Part shown: positions 1-8,713 of the stretch, piece by piece
Layout of the letters: the number at the start of each line of letters is the position of its first letter
Numbering within the stretch: the stretch's first letter is position 1
NCBI GenBank assembly: GCA_041685045.1
Contig: JAWLGP010000014.1
Span: forward strand, 57,240 to 121,239
DNA length: 64,000 bases
From: Thiohalomonas sp041685045
GTDB taxonomy: Bacteria; Pseudomonadota; Gammaproteobacteria; Thiohalomonadales; Thiohalomonadaceae
Direction of reading: 5' to 3'
Notes under the pieces: generated by a model
Told to the model about the DNA's origin: nothing
What the model saw: the letters and a program-made list of their open reading frames with translations, nothing else
The model's database searches: none
Position numbers and translations under genes: made by a program

Positions 1-2
1 TG

Positions 3-284
3 TTCTCCAACACCGACACGTTAGAGGTAGACTTGTTCAACGACGAGTACTTCACTCAGGCCATCATAGAGACGCTGCGCGAAACGTCGTGGAGCGAGGA
101 ACGGAAGGGTTGGATTGATGGCTGGGAGGCTGACCCGGAAACGCTTGATATCGACAACTACCTGAAGCTGATCGAAGTTGTCGGCAAGGGCCGGTTCGCG
201 CAGCGTCTGGCCTCGCGCATCGAAGGCGTAGAGCCGCCGACCTACATTGGTAACGCCATTGCCTACGTGGCCGAGCGTGTCTGA
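3..284 (+). CDS. gajA: C-terminal end of a GajA-like OLD-family ATPase/TOPRIM nuclease (partial)
   Basis: An open frame runs in from before the window and stops at 282-284, so only about 93 C-terminal residues are visible. They contain the stretch SNTDTLEVDLF, which is common near the end of OLD-family ATP-dependent endonucleases with a TOPRIM domain. The ATPase and TOPRIM cores lie outside the window. The stop overlaps the start of a UvrD-like helicase, the gene order of Gabija (GajA nuclease, GajB helicase). The family call rests mostly on this pairing; another OLD-type nuclease cannot be excluded. Confidence 0.6.
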   Translation, partial: FSNTDTLEVDLFNDEYFTQAIIETLRETSWSEERKGWIDGWEADPETLDIDNYLKLIEVVGKGRFAQRLASRIEGVEPPTYIGNAIAYVAERV

Positions 285-2061
285 CCGCGTGGCCTACCTG
301 CGAGCGGCGGCACAGCTCCGGGGCAATCCGGGGCAGTGGGCAGCCTACGAGTCCCGTGGCCATTGCGTTGTGCTGGCGGGGCCTGGGAGCGGCAAGACCA
401 AGACGCTCACGACCAAGATGGCACGCATACTCGCGGAGGACGTGCACGAACCGCGAGGCGTGGCCTGCATCACGTATAACAACGAGTGCGCGCGGGAGCT
501 GGAAGACCGGTTGGCTGCACTGGGTGTGGAGCCCGGGGGACGCGTTTTCGTCGGGACGGTGCATTCTTTCTCGCTCACGCAAATTGTCCTACCCTACGCC
601 AAGGTGGCAGGTCTGGGATTGCCGGAAAGTTTCGGCGTGGCCACCCGGGCGGAGCGGCAGGAAGCACTGGCCGAGGCGGTGGCCCGCACGTTGGATGAAC
701 CCGGCAATCCCCGGGATTGGAACTTCCGCCTCGGCAACTATCGCCGTTCGATCCTGAACCGTGACAGCGCGGAGTGGCGCGAGACCGATCCGGAACTCGC
801 GGAACTCGTGGAAGCCTACGAAACAGCGCTGCGCCAGCGGGACCTGATCGACTTCGACGACATGCCCTTGTTGGCCGTGCGCGCGCTACGTGACAACCAT
901 TGGCTTCAACGCGCACTGCTTGCCAAGTATCCGGTGCTTGTCGTCGACGAGTACCAGGACCTCGGCGTGGCGCTGCACCGCATGGTAATGGGATTGTGCT
1001 TTCGCGCGGGCATGCGGTTGTTCGCCGTGGGTGATGTGGACCAATCGATTTATGGGTTCACCGGGGCCCGTCCCGATCTGCTGCGTCGGCTGTCCGAGCG
1101 CGAGGATGTGGAGACCGTTCGCTTGCGACTGAACTACCGCAGCGGCAACCGCATCGTCGTTGCCTCCCACGTGGCTTTGGGCGAGGAGCGCGACTACGTG
1201 GCGGCCGACGTCGCAGCGCAGAGTACGGTGTTCATCCATCCCTTGGGTGGCTGGTACGAGCAGCAGGCTGTTCGCCTTGTGGAGGAACTGCTGCCGCAGG
1301 CGCTGACGCGCCATCCGCGACTGGGCTACCGTGACGTGGCCGTGCTGTACCCGGCGGCCCGGATCGGCGATGCGGTGGCCAGTGCCGCCGAGGTCGTTTG
1401 CATCCCAATCGTACGCACCGACCGCAACGCCTTATACCCGCGGTCCAGCCGCATCATGCAGTGGTTGGAGTTGTGCGGCCAATGGTGTTGTGGTGGATGG
1501 AGTACGGGGAAGCCGCGGTTCACGCGCCTGGTCAGGGACGGGAGGAGGTTGTTCGCAGAGGCCATTCACAGCGAAGAGCAGTTTGGGGAGCTTCATCGCC
1601 GACTAATCGCTACGCTGTGGGAGAGTCGGGACGCAAACCTCGCGCTGCACCGTTGGCTGAAGGAACTGCGGGCCAACGTGATCGAGCCGCTCGCTTCCGA
1701 GTGTGTGGCATTACGCGACGAGATCGACACGTTAGCAACGTTCGCGGCGCGCATAGCACCGGCGGGCGACCGCGCAGACATGGTCCTGGGCGAACTGGCT
1801 GGCAACGGTGAGCAACTCGACCGCCTGACTCTGTCGACGCTGCATAGTGCGAAGGGCAGGGAGTTCGGCGTGGTTTTCATGTTCGGCATGGACGGCGGCT
1901 GTCTGCCGCAAAACGGTGCAAGCCGACAGCAGCTCGCGGAGGCCCGCCGGCTCTTCTATGTTGGGTTCACGCGGGCGAAAACCGAGGTCCACCTAGTGCA
2001 CACTGCGGGACGCTCGTCGCCGTTCGTGGACGAGATCGCGCAGCACCTTGCGGAGGGATGA
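277..2061 (+). CDS. gajB: GajB-like UvrD/PcrA-family superfamily 1 helicase (Gabija defence)
   Basis: A 594-residue superfamily 1 helicase. Visible motifs in order: Walker A AGPGSGKTKTL, motif II VDEYQDLG, motif III QSIYGFTGARPD, a late motif STLHSAKGREFG and the C-terminal RRLFYVGFTRAK. In known Gabija systems GajB is a helicase-like NTPase that assembles with GajA and helps it cut invading DNA. I chose GTG at 277 because it overlaps the upstream stop codon, as expected for translational coupling; a TTG at 247 is open in frame but has no clear ribosome site. The length is larger than many GajB proteins but no domain appears to be missing. Confidence 0.72.
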   Translation: MSDRVAYLRAAAQLRGNPGQWAAYESRGHCVVLAGPGSGKTKTLTTKMARILAEDVHEPRGVACITYNNECARELEDRLAALGVEPGGRVFVGTVHSFSLTQIVLPYAKVAGLGLPESFGVATRAERQEALAEAVARTLDEPGNPRDWNFRLGNYRRSILNRDSAEWRETDPELAELVEAYETALRQRDLIDFDDMPLLAVRALRDNHWLQRALLAKYPVLVVDEYQDLGVALHRMVMGLCFRAGMRLFAVGDVDQSIYGFTGARPDLLRRLSEREDVETVRLRLNYRSGNRIVVASHVALGEERDYVAADVAAQSTVFIHPLGGWYEQQAVRLVEELLPQALTRHPRLGYRDVAVLYPAARIGDAVASAAEVVCIPIVRTDRNALYPRSSRIMQWLELCGQWCCGGWSTGKPRFTRLVRDGRRLFAEAIHSEEQFGELHRRLIATLWESRDANLALHRWLKELRANVIEPLASECVALRDEIDTLATFAARIAPAGDRADMVLGELAGNGEQLDRLTLSTLHSAKGREFGVVFMFGMDGGCLPQNGASRQQLAEARRLFYVGFTRAKTEVHLVHTAGRSSPFVDEIAQHLAEG

Positions 2062-2409
2062 ACCGACTTGGACACCGATCCTATCATCCGTACTTTCAAG
2101 CGGGTATACGACCGGGCGGTCTGTTCCAGCGGAGGAACTGCTTCCTTCATTGGCGCGCGACCGTCATGGGTCGGGAGCAACCAGGTCTGAAATCGGCCAT
2201 TACCACGAACGCCTCGTCGGCCGAATGGAGTGGTGGCGAAAGCCGCCAGGAGTCGACTACAGCCTATAACCCTGAAACTTCGATGTACTATATCCATCTT
2301 TGGTCTTAGGGCAGCTTACGGGTGCCATTGATGCAGGGATGTGGGCCGAAAAAGTTACCGCCGACGACCGTGCAAACGCGGTCGCCACGCAGCTTGTTCG
2401 AAGCTGCCT
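2062..2409. other. Gap without a supported gene
   Basis: Between the helicase and the insertion-sequence remnants I see no convincing gene. Around 2190-2203 there is a short match to the dispersed repeat found at 18.5 and 30.9 kb (core GAAATCGGCCATT). Confidence 0.5.
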
Positions 2410-2731
2410 ATCAGCTTGCAGCGCCATCAGATCGATTGGCGCTTTGTAGCCGAACCGCGTTCGCGGTCGCGTGTTCAGCTTGTTCTCCACGGCCTTGATC
2501 GCCTCATCGGTGAACCTTGGAGAAATCCGTTCCCTTAGGGAAGTACTGCCTGATTAAGCGGTTTGCGTTCTCGTTCGTGCCACGCTCCCAACTGTTATAC
2601 GGCCGGGCGAAGTAGACCTCGCAGCCGAGCTGTTCAGATATCTTCTCGTGATCGCAAATTCGCCGCTGTTGTCGAACATTATCGTCTCTTACCAGTTGCC
2701 TCCATGGCGCAGCGCCAATTAGATGACCTTG
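2410..2731 (-). pseudogene. IS30-family transposase, C-terminal part (frameshifted remnant)
   Basis: Read on the minus strand, the region encodes the characteristic C-terminal end of IS30-family DDE transposases: DNSGEFA, then YFARPYNSWERGTNENANR, LIRQYFPKGTDF and KLNTRPRTRFGYKAPID. At least two single-base frame changes break it, one between DNSGEFA and HEKISEQLG and one after TDFSKV. The N-terminal half of the same gene lies at 3363-3665, separated by an IS3-type fragment, so this looks like a nested insertion followed by decay. Confidence 0.75.
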
Positions 2732-3362
2732 GCGGGGGGCTCACAGGCCGGCTTGATTCGTGCGCCGCGGTATGAGCCTGCTCGATGTCTCTAGCCATAG
2801 CTTGGCGATCTTCCAGGCGGATCATTCGTCCGCGCCCTCCCCGAAGACCGCCGAGAGTTTTTTTGAAAGCACCAGCAAGGCAGCCGTCTCGGCCAGTGCC
2901 TTGTCCTTGCGCTTCACCTCGCGCTCCAGTTCCTTGATGCGTTTGTGTGATTGTCGGGTCTGCTGCGGGCTGGCACGCATTTCCTCCGGTGCCGCCAGTG
3001 CCGCCGTGGCGGTTTGTCGCCGTTTCTCTAGCTCAGCAGGGTACAGGCCCTTCTCGCGACACCATGCACTCTTGCCCGCCTCGTCCATGGCTGCGGTGGC
3101 GATCACCGCCTCCAGGCGGGCAGCCGCCGTCCAGGTCCGCGTGCTTGCCGGTATCGATAGTGCCTCTGAGCGCCAGCGCTCCAACGTCGCCACCCCAACC
3201 CCTATTTCCCGGGAAACCGTCTCCACCGAAGAACTCTCTGGCGGCAACAACTCGCCACTGCTCGTTCTTTGAATGCTTGTCCGTATCCGGCCACTTCGTC
3301 ACCTCTTCGCCCCCTGTTAGGTTACAGAGCTATTGAGGCGACAACTATTCTGACGCGGGGGG
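2732..3362 (-). mobile_element. IS3-family fragment inserted into the IS30 gene, flanked by an 8-bp direct repeat
   Basis: The two halves of an IS30-type gene are separated by about 615 bp that end at the same 8-bp sequence, GCGGGGGG, at 2732-2739 and 3355-3362. The interior holds an IS3-type orfA and only the first codons of orfB. The direct repeat may be a target duplication, but it is a low-complexity G run, eight bases is long for IS3, and I see no good terminal inverted repeats. The element must be internally deleted because nearly all of orfB is missing. Confidence 0.5.
2822..3290 (-). pseudogene. IS3-family transposase OrfA (broken) with start of OrfB
   Basis: The frame 2822-3250 encodes a helix-turn-helix protein of the IS3 OrfA kind (LPPESSSVETVSREIGVG, then CREKGLYPAELEKRRQ and a C-terminal coiled coil KRIKELEREVKRKDKALAE). 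The true N-terminus (GYGQAFKERAVA) is in another frame, so one base is missing near 3250. The OrfA stop overlaps an ATG at 2825 that starts MIRLEDRQAMARDIEQAH, a typical OrfB beginning, which runs out at about 2740. The element cannot transpose on its own. Confidence 0.68.
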
Positions 3363-3665
3363 TCAGTGCGGCTGTCACGCGCTCAACTTTGCGGATGAGC
3401 GTAGTACCGTACTTACGCTCGACCAATGTCACCAGCACTGCCGATCCGCTTCCGACGATCGTGTCACTTCCCAATCACCTGACCGGCTACGGCGCTCGAC
3501 GACGGCAGGACGCTCCGAGATGTCCCGGCGGGCCGGAATAGAGCAGCGGCGAACACCTCTACCATAGCGTCTACGGTACTTTCGACGTTGATGGCGAAGG
3601 TGCCGAAGGGCGCTGATCTGGTTTCGTTCTTCTTGGTCAGTTGCCGGTAATGGTGTCCCACGTGT
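3363..3665 (-). pseudogene. IS30-family transposase, N-terminal/middle part (frameshifted remnant)
   Basis: Minus-strand reading gives RRKYRRRYG, RDISERPAVVERRSRSGDWE and, one base out of frame, DTIVGSGSAVLVTLVERK, followed by RKVERVTAALTP at the junction with the IS3 fragment. These are the expected central blocks of an IS30 transposase, including the GDWExDTI motif carrying a catalytic aspartate. The frame breaks are single bases. It continues into the C-terminal half at 2410-2731. Confidence 0.72.
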
Positions 3666-3819
3666 CGCCTGCAATCGGTTAAGGTGAGAGCTGCCGATTG
3701 TACGGCTGGGGAAACGTAGGTTACCCGGGGCCAGTCATTCAGGGGAGTGTATCCAGAAGCCCGCACAGGTGGGTCATTTGAAACTGACAGGCTCAGGTAA
3801 GGAGCCGGTGTGACGGCAC

Positions 3820-4041
3820 TCACCCCCGGGGCACAGCGGACGACTGTTGCCGCGGACGCACCACTTGGAAGAACAGAACGTCACCGGCACCGAGGAGTAG
3901 CCCGGAGAGAAATGGGTAAAAGAAGTAGAGCGCGAACGCGAAACTCGCGCCAATTGCGACGGCATCGCTTTCGTTGGCCGTTCTGGAGCAGTCGATCCCT
4001 CGCCGCTCCAGCCAGCTGCGGGTCGAGAGTAAAAGCCGCAT
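3820..4041 (-). CDS. Small membrane protein of unknown function
   Basis: A 73-residue product starting MRLLLSTRSWLERRG. The ATG at 4039-4041 has a good ribosome site (AAAGGAGAGCTCC before it). Residues about 28-57 form one long hydrophobic stretch with YFFYPFLSGLLLGAG, consistent with one or two membrane passes. It precedes nothing on its own strand except the insertion-sequence remnants. I do not recognise the family; the ribosome site and hydrophobic segment are the only support for it being real. Confidence 0.45.
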   Translation of the reverse strand: MRLLLSTRSWLERRGIDCSRTANESDAVAIGASFAFALYFFYPFLSGLLLGAGDVLFFQVVRPRQQSSAVPRG

Positions 4042-4137
4042 GGAGCTCTCCTTTGGTCTCACCTTGATGACCAATCTACTCGCCCGACGTCACCGCAACT
4101 CATGGGTGGAACCCGCGGCTTTCGCCGATGGCGCCGC

Positions 4138-4374
4138 TCAAGACGCTTCCGGCTCGGCAGACCGGTCCTTCGGCTCATCGTTACCCAACATCTCCGCGAG
4201 CGCCTTCTTCACGGCGTCGAGCCGGGTCTTGCAGACGCGGTACGCCGCATTCGCCTGCTCAACCATGGGCACCAGCTGATCGATGTCGGGCTCCTGCTGG
4301 TCGCGCAGTTGGGCGGCGATCTCCTTGATGCGGGCATAATTCTCGGCATAGCTCTCGGTCTGATCCGATGCCAT
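4138..4374 (-). CDS. xseB: Exodeoxyribonuclease VII small subunit
   Basis: A 78-residue helical protein (ESYAENYARIKEIAAQL, then CKTRLDAVKKALAEML) with the size and two-helix pattern of XseB. In the family, several XseB copies bind the extended C-terminal region of XseA and make the single-strand-specific exonuclease VII used in repair. It starts four bases after the xseA stop, and its ribosome site (GAGGAG) lies inside the last xseA codons, so the two genes are translated together. Confidence 0.88.
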   Translation of the reverse strand: MASDQTESYAENYARIKEIAAQLRDQQEPDIDQLVPMVEQANAAYRVCKTRLDAVKKALAEMLGNDEPKDRSAEPEAS

Positions 4375-4378
4375 TTTG

Positions 4379-6040
4379 TCACTCCTCGATGCGTTGGACT
4401 GGAACTTTTCCGTCGTGGAACTCGATTTCCAGGTCGTGATGCTGTTCGGCGTGGGCGCGGGAGATCACCGGGACTGCGCCAGCGCGCACCAGCGCGAAAC
4501 CACGCCGCAGGGTCGCCTGGGGGCCAAGACCGAGGATCTCCCCGATAAGTGCCTTGGTATCCCTCTCGGCCTGTGCCAGCTCGCGCTTTGCGCTCGCGAT
4601 GACCTCGTGGCGCGCTTGCTCGATCGATCGCGACTGCTCCGCGAGACTGCGCTGCGCGAGCAGGCGCACCTGCTCGGCCGCGGCCTCAAGTTGTTGCTCG
4701 GAACCTGTGGCCGTGCGCCGCCCACTGTCAAGGACGGTCGAGCGAAGCTGCTCGATGCGGTTGGCCGCAAAGGCGACGTGGTGCATGGCTTGGTCGCGGA
4801 CAATCCGGATCTGAACGGCGCTATCCGACTCCGCCTGGTGCAAACTGGAGCCGGCGCGCTCATGAACGGAATGGCGAAGGCCGGCGAGACTCTGCGCCGC
4901 GGTGTGAATGCAGTCGACGGCCCGCCGCCCGATCTGCTGATGCTCTCCCGCCAGCAGCTCTTGGGCTCGCTCGACGGTGGTTTGGGCGCGTTCGCGGATG
5001 GCACGCTCTCCCCTAGCGAGCAGGTCGCCGGCCCGCTGCAGCCAACGCCATCGGCCATCCATCACCGCGGCAAAGGCCCGGTCGACACGCTGTTCGCCCA
5101 GCGTGGCGAGCCGTTCGGCATTCTCCCGCACGGTGCGCATGCTGTCCTCGGCACTGCGCGCCGCACCGATGATAGTATTGGCGATGTGGCCGATCACCTT
5201 CGAGGGGGTGTCGCAACGGATCCCTAGCTCATCCAGGATGGTGTTGTCGCGCTCATGGCCAATCCCCGTAATGACCGGCACGGGGAAGCGAGCCACGGCA
5301 AGCGCGAGCTTGGCATCGTTGAGCCATGCCAGATCGCTAGCCGCTCCGCCCCCGCGGATGATCACCAGCGCATCCAGCGGCGAGGCCTCATGCGCCTGGT
5401 GGGCGGCCAGAATGGCCTCGAAGATGGTGGCTGGGGCCGAAACGCCTTGGAAGGTGGCCCCGAAGTACTGGAACTCGCAGAGGCCGAAGCGCGCCAACAG
5501 GTCGGCCTCTCGCCGAAAATCACCCAATCCGGCAGCCCCGTCGGGGCTGATGACCGCGACACGGCAGTAATCGGATGGTACCGGCAGGCGACGGTTACGC
5601 TCATAGATCCCTTTCGCGACCAACCACTGCCGGATCTGCTGCACCTTCGCCGCCATATCGCCGATGGTGTAGCGGGGGTCAATGTCCGTGATCTGTAGCG
5701 AGATTCCGTACTGCACATGGAAGCTTGCCCGGCAGCGCAGCAGCACCTTGATTCCGGCCTCAAGGCGCGCGCCCGCTTCCTGGAACTTCTCGATGAGCTT
5801 CGCGGCCGAGCCGCCCCAGGCATTGGCCCGAACCTTGGCGACCTCCTGCCCGTTGGCGTCATGCTCGACCAAGTCGAGATAGAGGTGAGGACCGCGCCGA
5901 TCCACCTTCGACAGCTCGGCACGCACCCATGCCGCGGAAGGCCCGTGCTGCTGGAGCGCGGCTCGCACCTGCTCGAGGTAACCAGAAAGAGAGACGCTAT
6001 CGACGTTGGCGTCGGTGGAGGGTGGTGCTACGGAATCCAT
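4379..6040 (-). CDS. xseA: Exodeoxyribonuclease VII large subunit
   Basis: A 553-residue protein with an N-terminal OB-fold (VSLSGYLEQVRAALQQHG to about residue 105), then the XseA catalytic region with RRLPVPSDYCRVAVISPDG, DALVIIRGGGAASDLAWLND and PVITGIGHERDNTILDE, and a long helical C-terminus. It is around 100 residues longer than the common E. coli form, the extra length being in the coiled-coil tail. ATG at 6040 is preceded by AAGGA at good spacing. The protein forms exonuclease VII with XseB and cuts single-stranded DNA from both ends. Confidence 0.9.
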   Translation of the reverse strand: MDSVAPPSTDANVDSVSLSGYLEQVRAALQQHGPSAAWVRAELSKVDRRGPHLYLDLVEHDANGQEVAKVRANAWGGSAAKLIEKFQEAGARLEAGIKVLLRCRASFHVQYGISLQITDIDPRYTIGDMAAKVQQIRQWLVAKGIYERNRRLPVPSDYCRVAVISPDGAAGLGDFRREADLLARFGLCEFQYFGATFQGVSAPATIFEAILAAHQAHEASPLDALVIIRGGGAASDLAWLNDAKLALAVARFPVPVITGIGHERDNTILDELGIRCDTPSKVIGHIANTIIGAARSAEDSMRTVRENAERLATLGEQRVDRAFAAVMDGRWRWLQRAGDLLARGERAIRERAQTTVERAQELLAGEHQQIGRRAVDCIHTAAQSLAGLRHSVHERAGSSLHQAESDSAVQIRIVRDQAMHHVAFAANRIEQLRSTVLDSGRRTATGSEQQLEAAAEQVRLLAQRSLAEQSRSIEQARHEVIASAKRELAQAERDTKALIGEILGLGPQATLRRGFALVRAGAVPVISRAHAEQHHDLEIEFHDGKVPVQRIEE

Positions 6041-6111
6041 CGTGTCCTTGCTCACGCTACAGACTGCATGATGGCGAGGACCGGCTTGGAGCGCAAGCCG
6101 GTCCCATGAGT

Positions 6112-6729
6112 TCAGGTCCGGCGTGGTACTTGGACCATCACGATGAAAACGGCAAGCACCAGCCAAGTCGCCATCATTAGGATTTCGATTGCCGTCGTTA
6201 GCTGCTCCGACAGGCCCGCCTTCCCCTCCTGCAACCCAGGAATCCAGTAATGCATGGCGATATATATGACCGCGGTCCCGCCGATCGCGGCCACCATCAG
6301 GGGAATCAGCTTAGAAAAACGCTGAGTCAACGCGAAGGCACGCGAACTCCAGCCGAAAACAAAGAGAGCCAGAAACAGCAGGGCGGTGAGATAGAAACCG
6401 ATGTGCAACTGCTTCGCCGCTTCCGGAGAGTAAATCCAGGGCAATGCGGCAAGCGGTCCGGACACGCCGAACGCATAGAGACTCGCCTTCCAGAAATTGA
6501 GCATCAGCCAGCGCGTCCACTGCCGAAACAAAATCACGAGAGCTGTAACCCAATCCGGTGCCTTCGGCTGGGTACGCGCATACTCCGTCAGAGCCATCAG
6601 AGCGCTGACCAGCAAGAATGGGACTATGGCGAACAGGGAAACACCAAGACGAAGGTCGAGTACCCACGCCGACCACGAATCATGCCCCAACAATGCGATC
6701 TCGCCCAGTATGGCCAGACCCGTGAGCAA
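6112..6729 (-). CDS. Integral membrane protein of unknown function
   Basis: About 205 residues with at least five hydrophobic segments (for example GVSLFAIVPFLLVSALMAL, IGFYLTALLFLALFVFG and ILMMATWLVLAVFIVMV). The only start seen is a TTG at 6729. The open frame continues upstream with more hydrophobic sequence (IVTTVWVGSG) to a stop at about 6795 without an ATG or GTG, so the true N-terminus is uncertain or damaged. It lies just upstream of xseA on the same strand. I do not recognise the family. Confidence 0.6.
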   Translation of the reverse strand: MLTGLAILGEIALLGHDSWSAWVLDLRLGVSLFAIVPFLLVSALMALTEYARTQPKAPDWVTALVILFRQWTRWLMLNFWKASLYAFGVSGPLAALPWIYSPEAAKQLHIGFYLTALLFLALFVFGWSSRAFALTQRFSKLIPLMVAAIGGTAVIYIAMHYWIPGLQEGKAGLSEQLTTAIEILMMATWLVLAVFIVMVQVPRRT

Positions 6730-6841
6730 GCCTGACCCAACCCATACTGTCGTGACGATTTCAACCGTAGATGCATCCCATGTCCTCTGTTGGCGTGGTA
6801 ACTAAAGTAGCAACTAGCAATTTCGAAAACGTTGTACGTCC

Positions 6842-7535
6842 TCAGGAGGTTACCACCTTGAACCGCGCCAGCGGCAGCGTCGAAGTGAAGGACCGCCCCT
6901 GCACAGTGCGCTCAAAGGTTTTCAGGTCGCCAAAGGCTGCGGACAGTTTGTTATCCTTCGTACCGAAACCGAACTTCCCCAGAATTCGCAGCGGCGCTGA
7001 ATGTCCTGAGCACCGCCATCGGTGTCGATCCGCCCGGTGATCGGCGTAGCGGGGCTGGCGCCCACATGGTCGAAATACTGGATCTCCAGGTTGGTGAGCA
7101 GCGTCCCGATTCCTTGGCGCTGAAATAGCGACTTTGGGCCGGTACCCACGAGATTCACGATTTGTATGCTTTCGACAAAGGGCTCATCAGCACTGTTGGC
7201 GTGACGTATGATAGTGGCGTGTAGCTCCGGTCGCGTAGCTACGCTCAATTGTCGGTAGGTAATCGCCACTGCTGAACCGTTGTCCGTAACGGTCAGTTCG
7301 ATATCACCTTTGGATAGACGGCAAGGTAGTCCAATTTCAAAACCCCACGTTGGCTGAACTGCACCACGTTATCATCGCTTCGGGGATCAGCAAGCCTCCT
7401 TGCCCGAGCGCAGGGGCCGACTGGCGGCGAGCAGCGGCGAACGCCGGCAAGGTACGCTAGCCATAGCCCCAGCGCCAGGAGAAGGGCAGAAGCGTACTGG
7501 GTAGCTGTTCATTACTCATAGTCATTTCCATATCA
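6842..7535 (-). pseudogene. Decayed gene with GNAT-acetyltransferase-like core
   Basis: Minus-strand reading shows a start MTMSNEQLPS near 7535 followed by a hydrophobic segment one base out of frame (LLLALGLWLAYLAG). A long stretch ends SLFQRQGIGTLLTNLEI, the acetyl-CoA-binding pattern of GNAT enzymes, and after another single-base shift in a G run the typical end FWGKFGFGTKDNKL appears. The C-terminus would be at 6842. Both breaks are one base and one lies in a homopolymer, so this is either an early pseudogene or a sequencing artefact. Confidence 0.5.
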
Positions 7536-7688
7536 GTGGGCGCTTACCAAGCGCTTAGCCGTTGAGAATGTGCGCGTTTTACTCTGGATCCTGTGCCGTT
7601 CTCGGTCGGGGGTTCGCAGCTGAGCGCCTACCCGGTATATTGACCTCCGAAGAGACACCTCTGTTTGGTACACCACAAGGAAAACGAA

Positions 7689-8600
7689 GTGCCAATCCCC
7701 GATTTCCAGAGCCTCATGCGCCCTTTTCTGGCGATACTGGCCGACGGTCAACCCCATTCAGTGAAAGAGATCCACGACGCCCTCTGCGGGCACTTTCAGC
7801 TCACGCCTGAAGAAATTAAGGAGCGCATCAATAGCGGCAAGCAGACCGTCATGCGGAACCGTGTCGGCTGGGCGCGTACTTATCTGAATAAGGCCGGGAT
7901 GCTGGAAGTCCCGCAAAGAGGCCAAGCCCAGATCACCGGCCGCGGCCGCGAAGCCCTAGAGGAATGCCCCGACCGTGTTGATGTGAAGTACCTCAAGCGA
8001 TTCGAGGAGTTCCGGGAGTTTCACGCTCACAAGCCAGGGGAAAAGAAGAGCGAAGAGGCCGGTGCGGAGAGCGAGGAGAGCACGCCGGAGGAGCAGCTCG
8101 AGTCCGCTCACAAGGCCATCGTCAAGTCGCTGGCGGATGAGCTGCTCGCGAACATCAAGACTTCTAGTCCCACCTTTTTCGAGCAACTAGTGGTCGACCT
8201 CATGCTCGCCATGGGCTACGGCGGCTCCCGCAAGGAGGCCGGGCAGGCCACCCAGGCCACCAACGACGACGGCATCGACGGCATCATCAAGGAAGATCGC
8301 CTCGGCCTGGACACCATCTATCTCCAGGCCAAGCGCTGGCAGAACACCGTCCACCGCCCCGAGATTGACAAGTTCATCGGAAGCCTCACCCGCAATCGTG
8401 CTCGCAAAGGCGTCTTTATCACCACCTCGGACTTCTCCGACGGTGCCCGCGAGGCGGTGCACACCCTTGACATGAAGATCGTCCTCATAGACGGCCAGCA
8501 ACTGGCCGAACTGATGATCGAACACAACATCGGCGTGACCCCGAAGGAGGTCTACGAGGTGAAGCAGATTGATAGTGATTACTTCAGTGAAGATTCCTGA
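7689..8600 (+). CDS. mrr: Mrr-type restriction endonuclease (type IV)
   Basis: A 303-residue protein with an N-terminal winged-helix Mrr_N domain (FQSLMRPFLAILADGQPHS, then RVGWARTYLNKAGMLE), a charged linker, and a C-terminal PD-(D/E)XK nuclease. The nuclease core is NDDGIDGII, then YLQAKRW, giving the D and QxK catalytic residues seen in Mrr. GTG at 7689 follows AAGGA at seven bases; the in-frame TTG at 7665 is less likely. Mrr enzymes cut DNA carrying foreign methylation. It stands 113 bases upstream of the type I genes on the same strand, so it probably belongs to this defence block. Confidence 0.88.
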   Translation: MPIPDFQSLMRPFLAILADGQPHSVKEIHDALCGHFQLTPEEIKERINSGKQTVMRNRVGWARTYLNKAGMLEVPQRGQAQITGRGREALEECPDRVDVKYLKRFEEFREFHAHKPGEKKSEEAGAESEESTPEEQLESAHKAIVKSLADELLANIKTSSPTFFEQLVVDLMLAMGYGGSRKEAGQATQATNDDGIDGIIKEDRLGLDTIYLQAKRWQNTVHRPEIDKFIGSLTRNRARKGVFITTSDFSDGAREAVHTLDMKIVLIDGQQLAELMIEHNIGVTPKEVYEVKQIDSDYFSEDS

Positions 8601-8713
8601 ACCGAATACATTTGTGGCCGCGGTCCAATCGGCGCCACATGACGACGACAATTCGTAGTTGTTGGCAGGCCTTTATTCCCTGTCCGAGAATGAGTGAATC
8701 GACCTAACGATAT

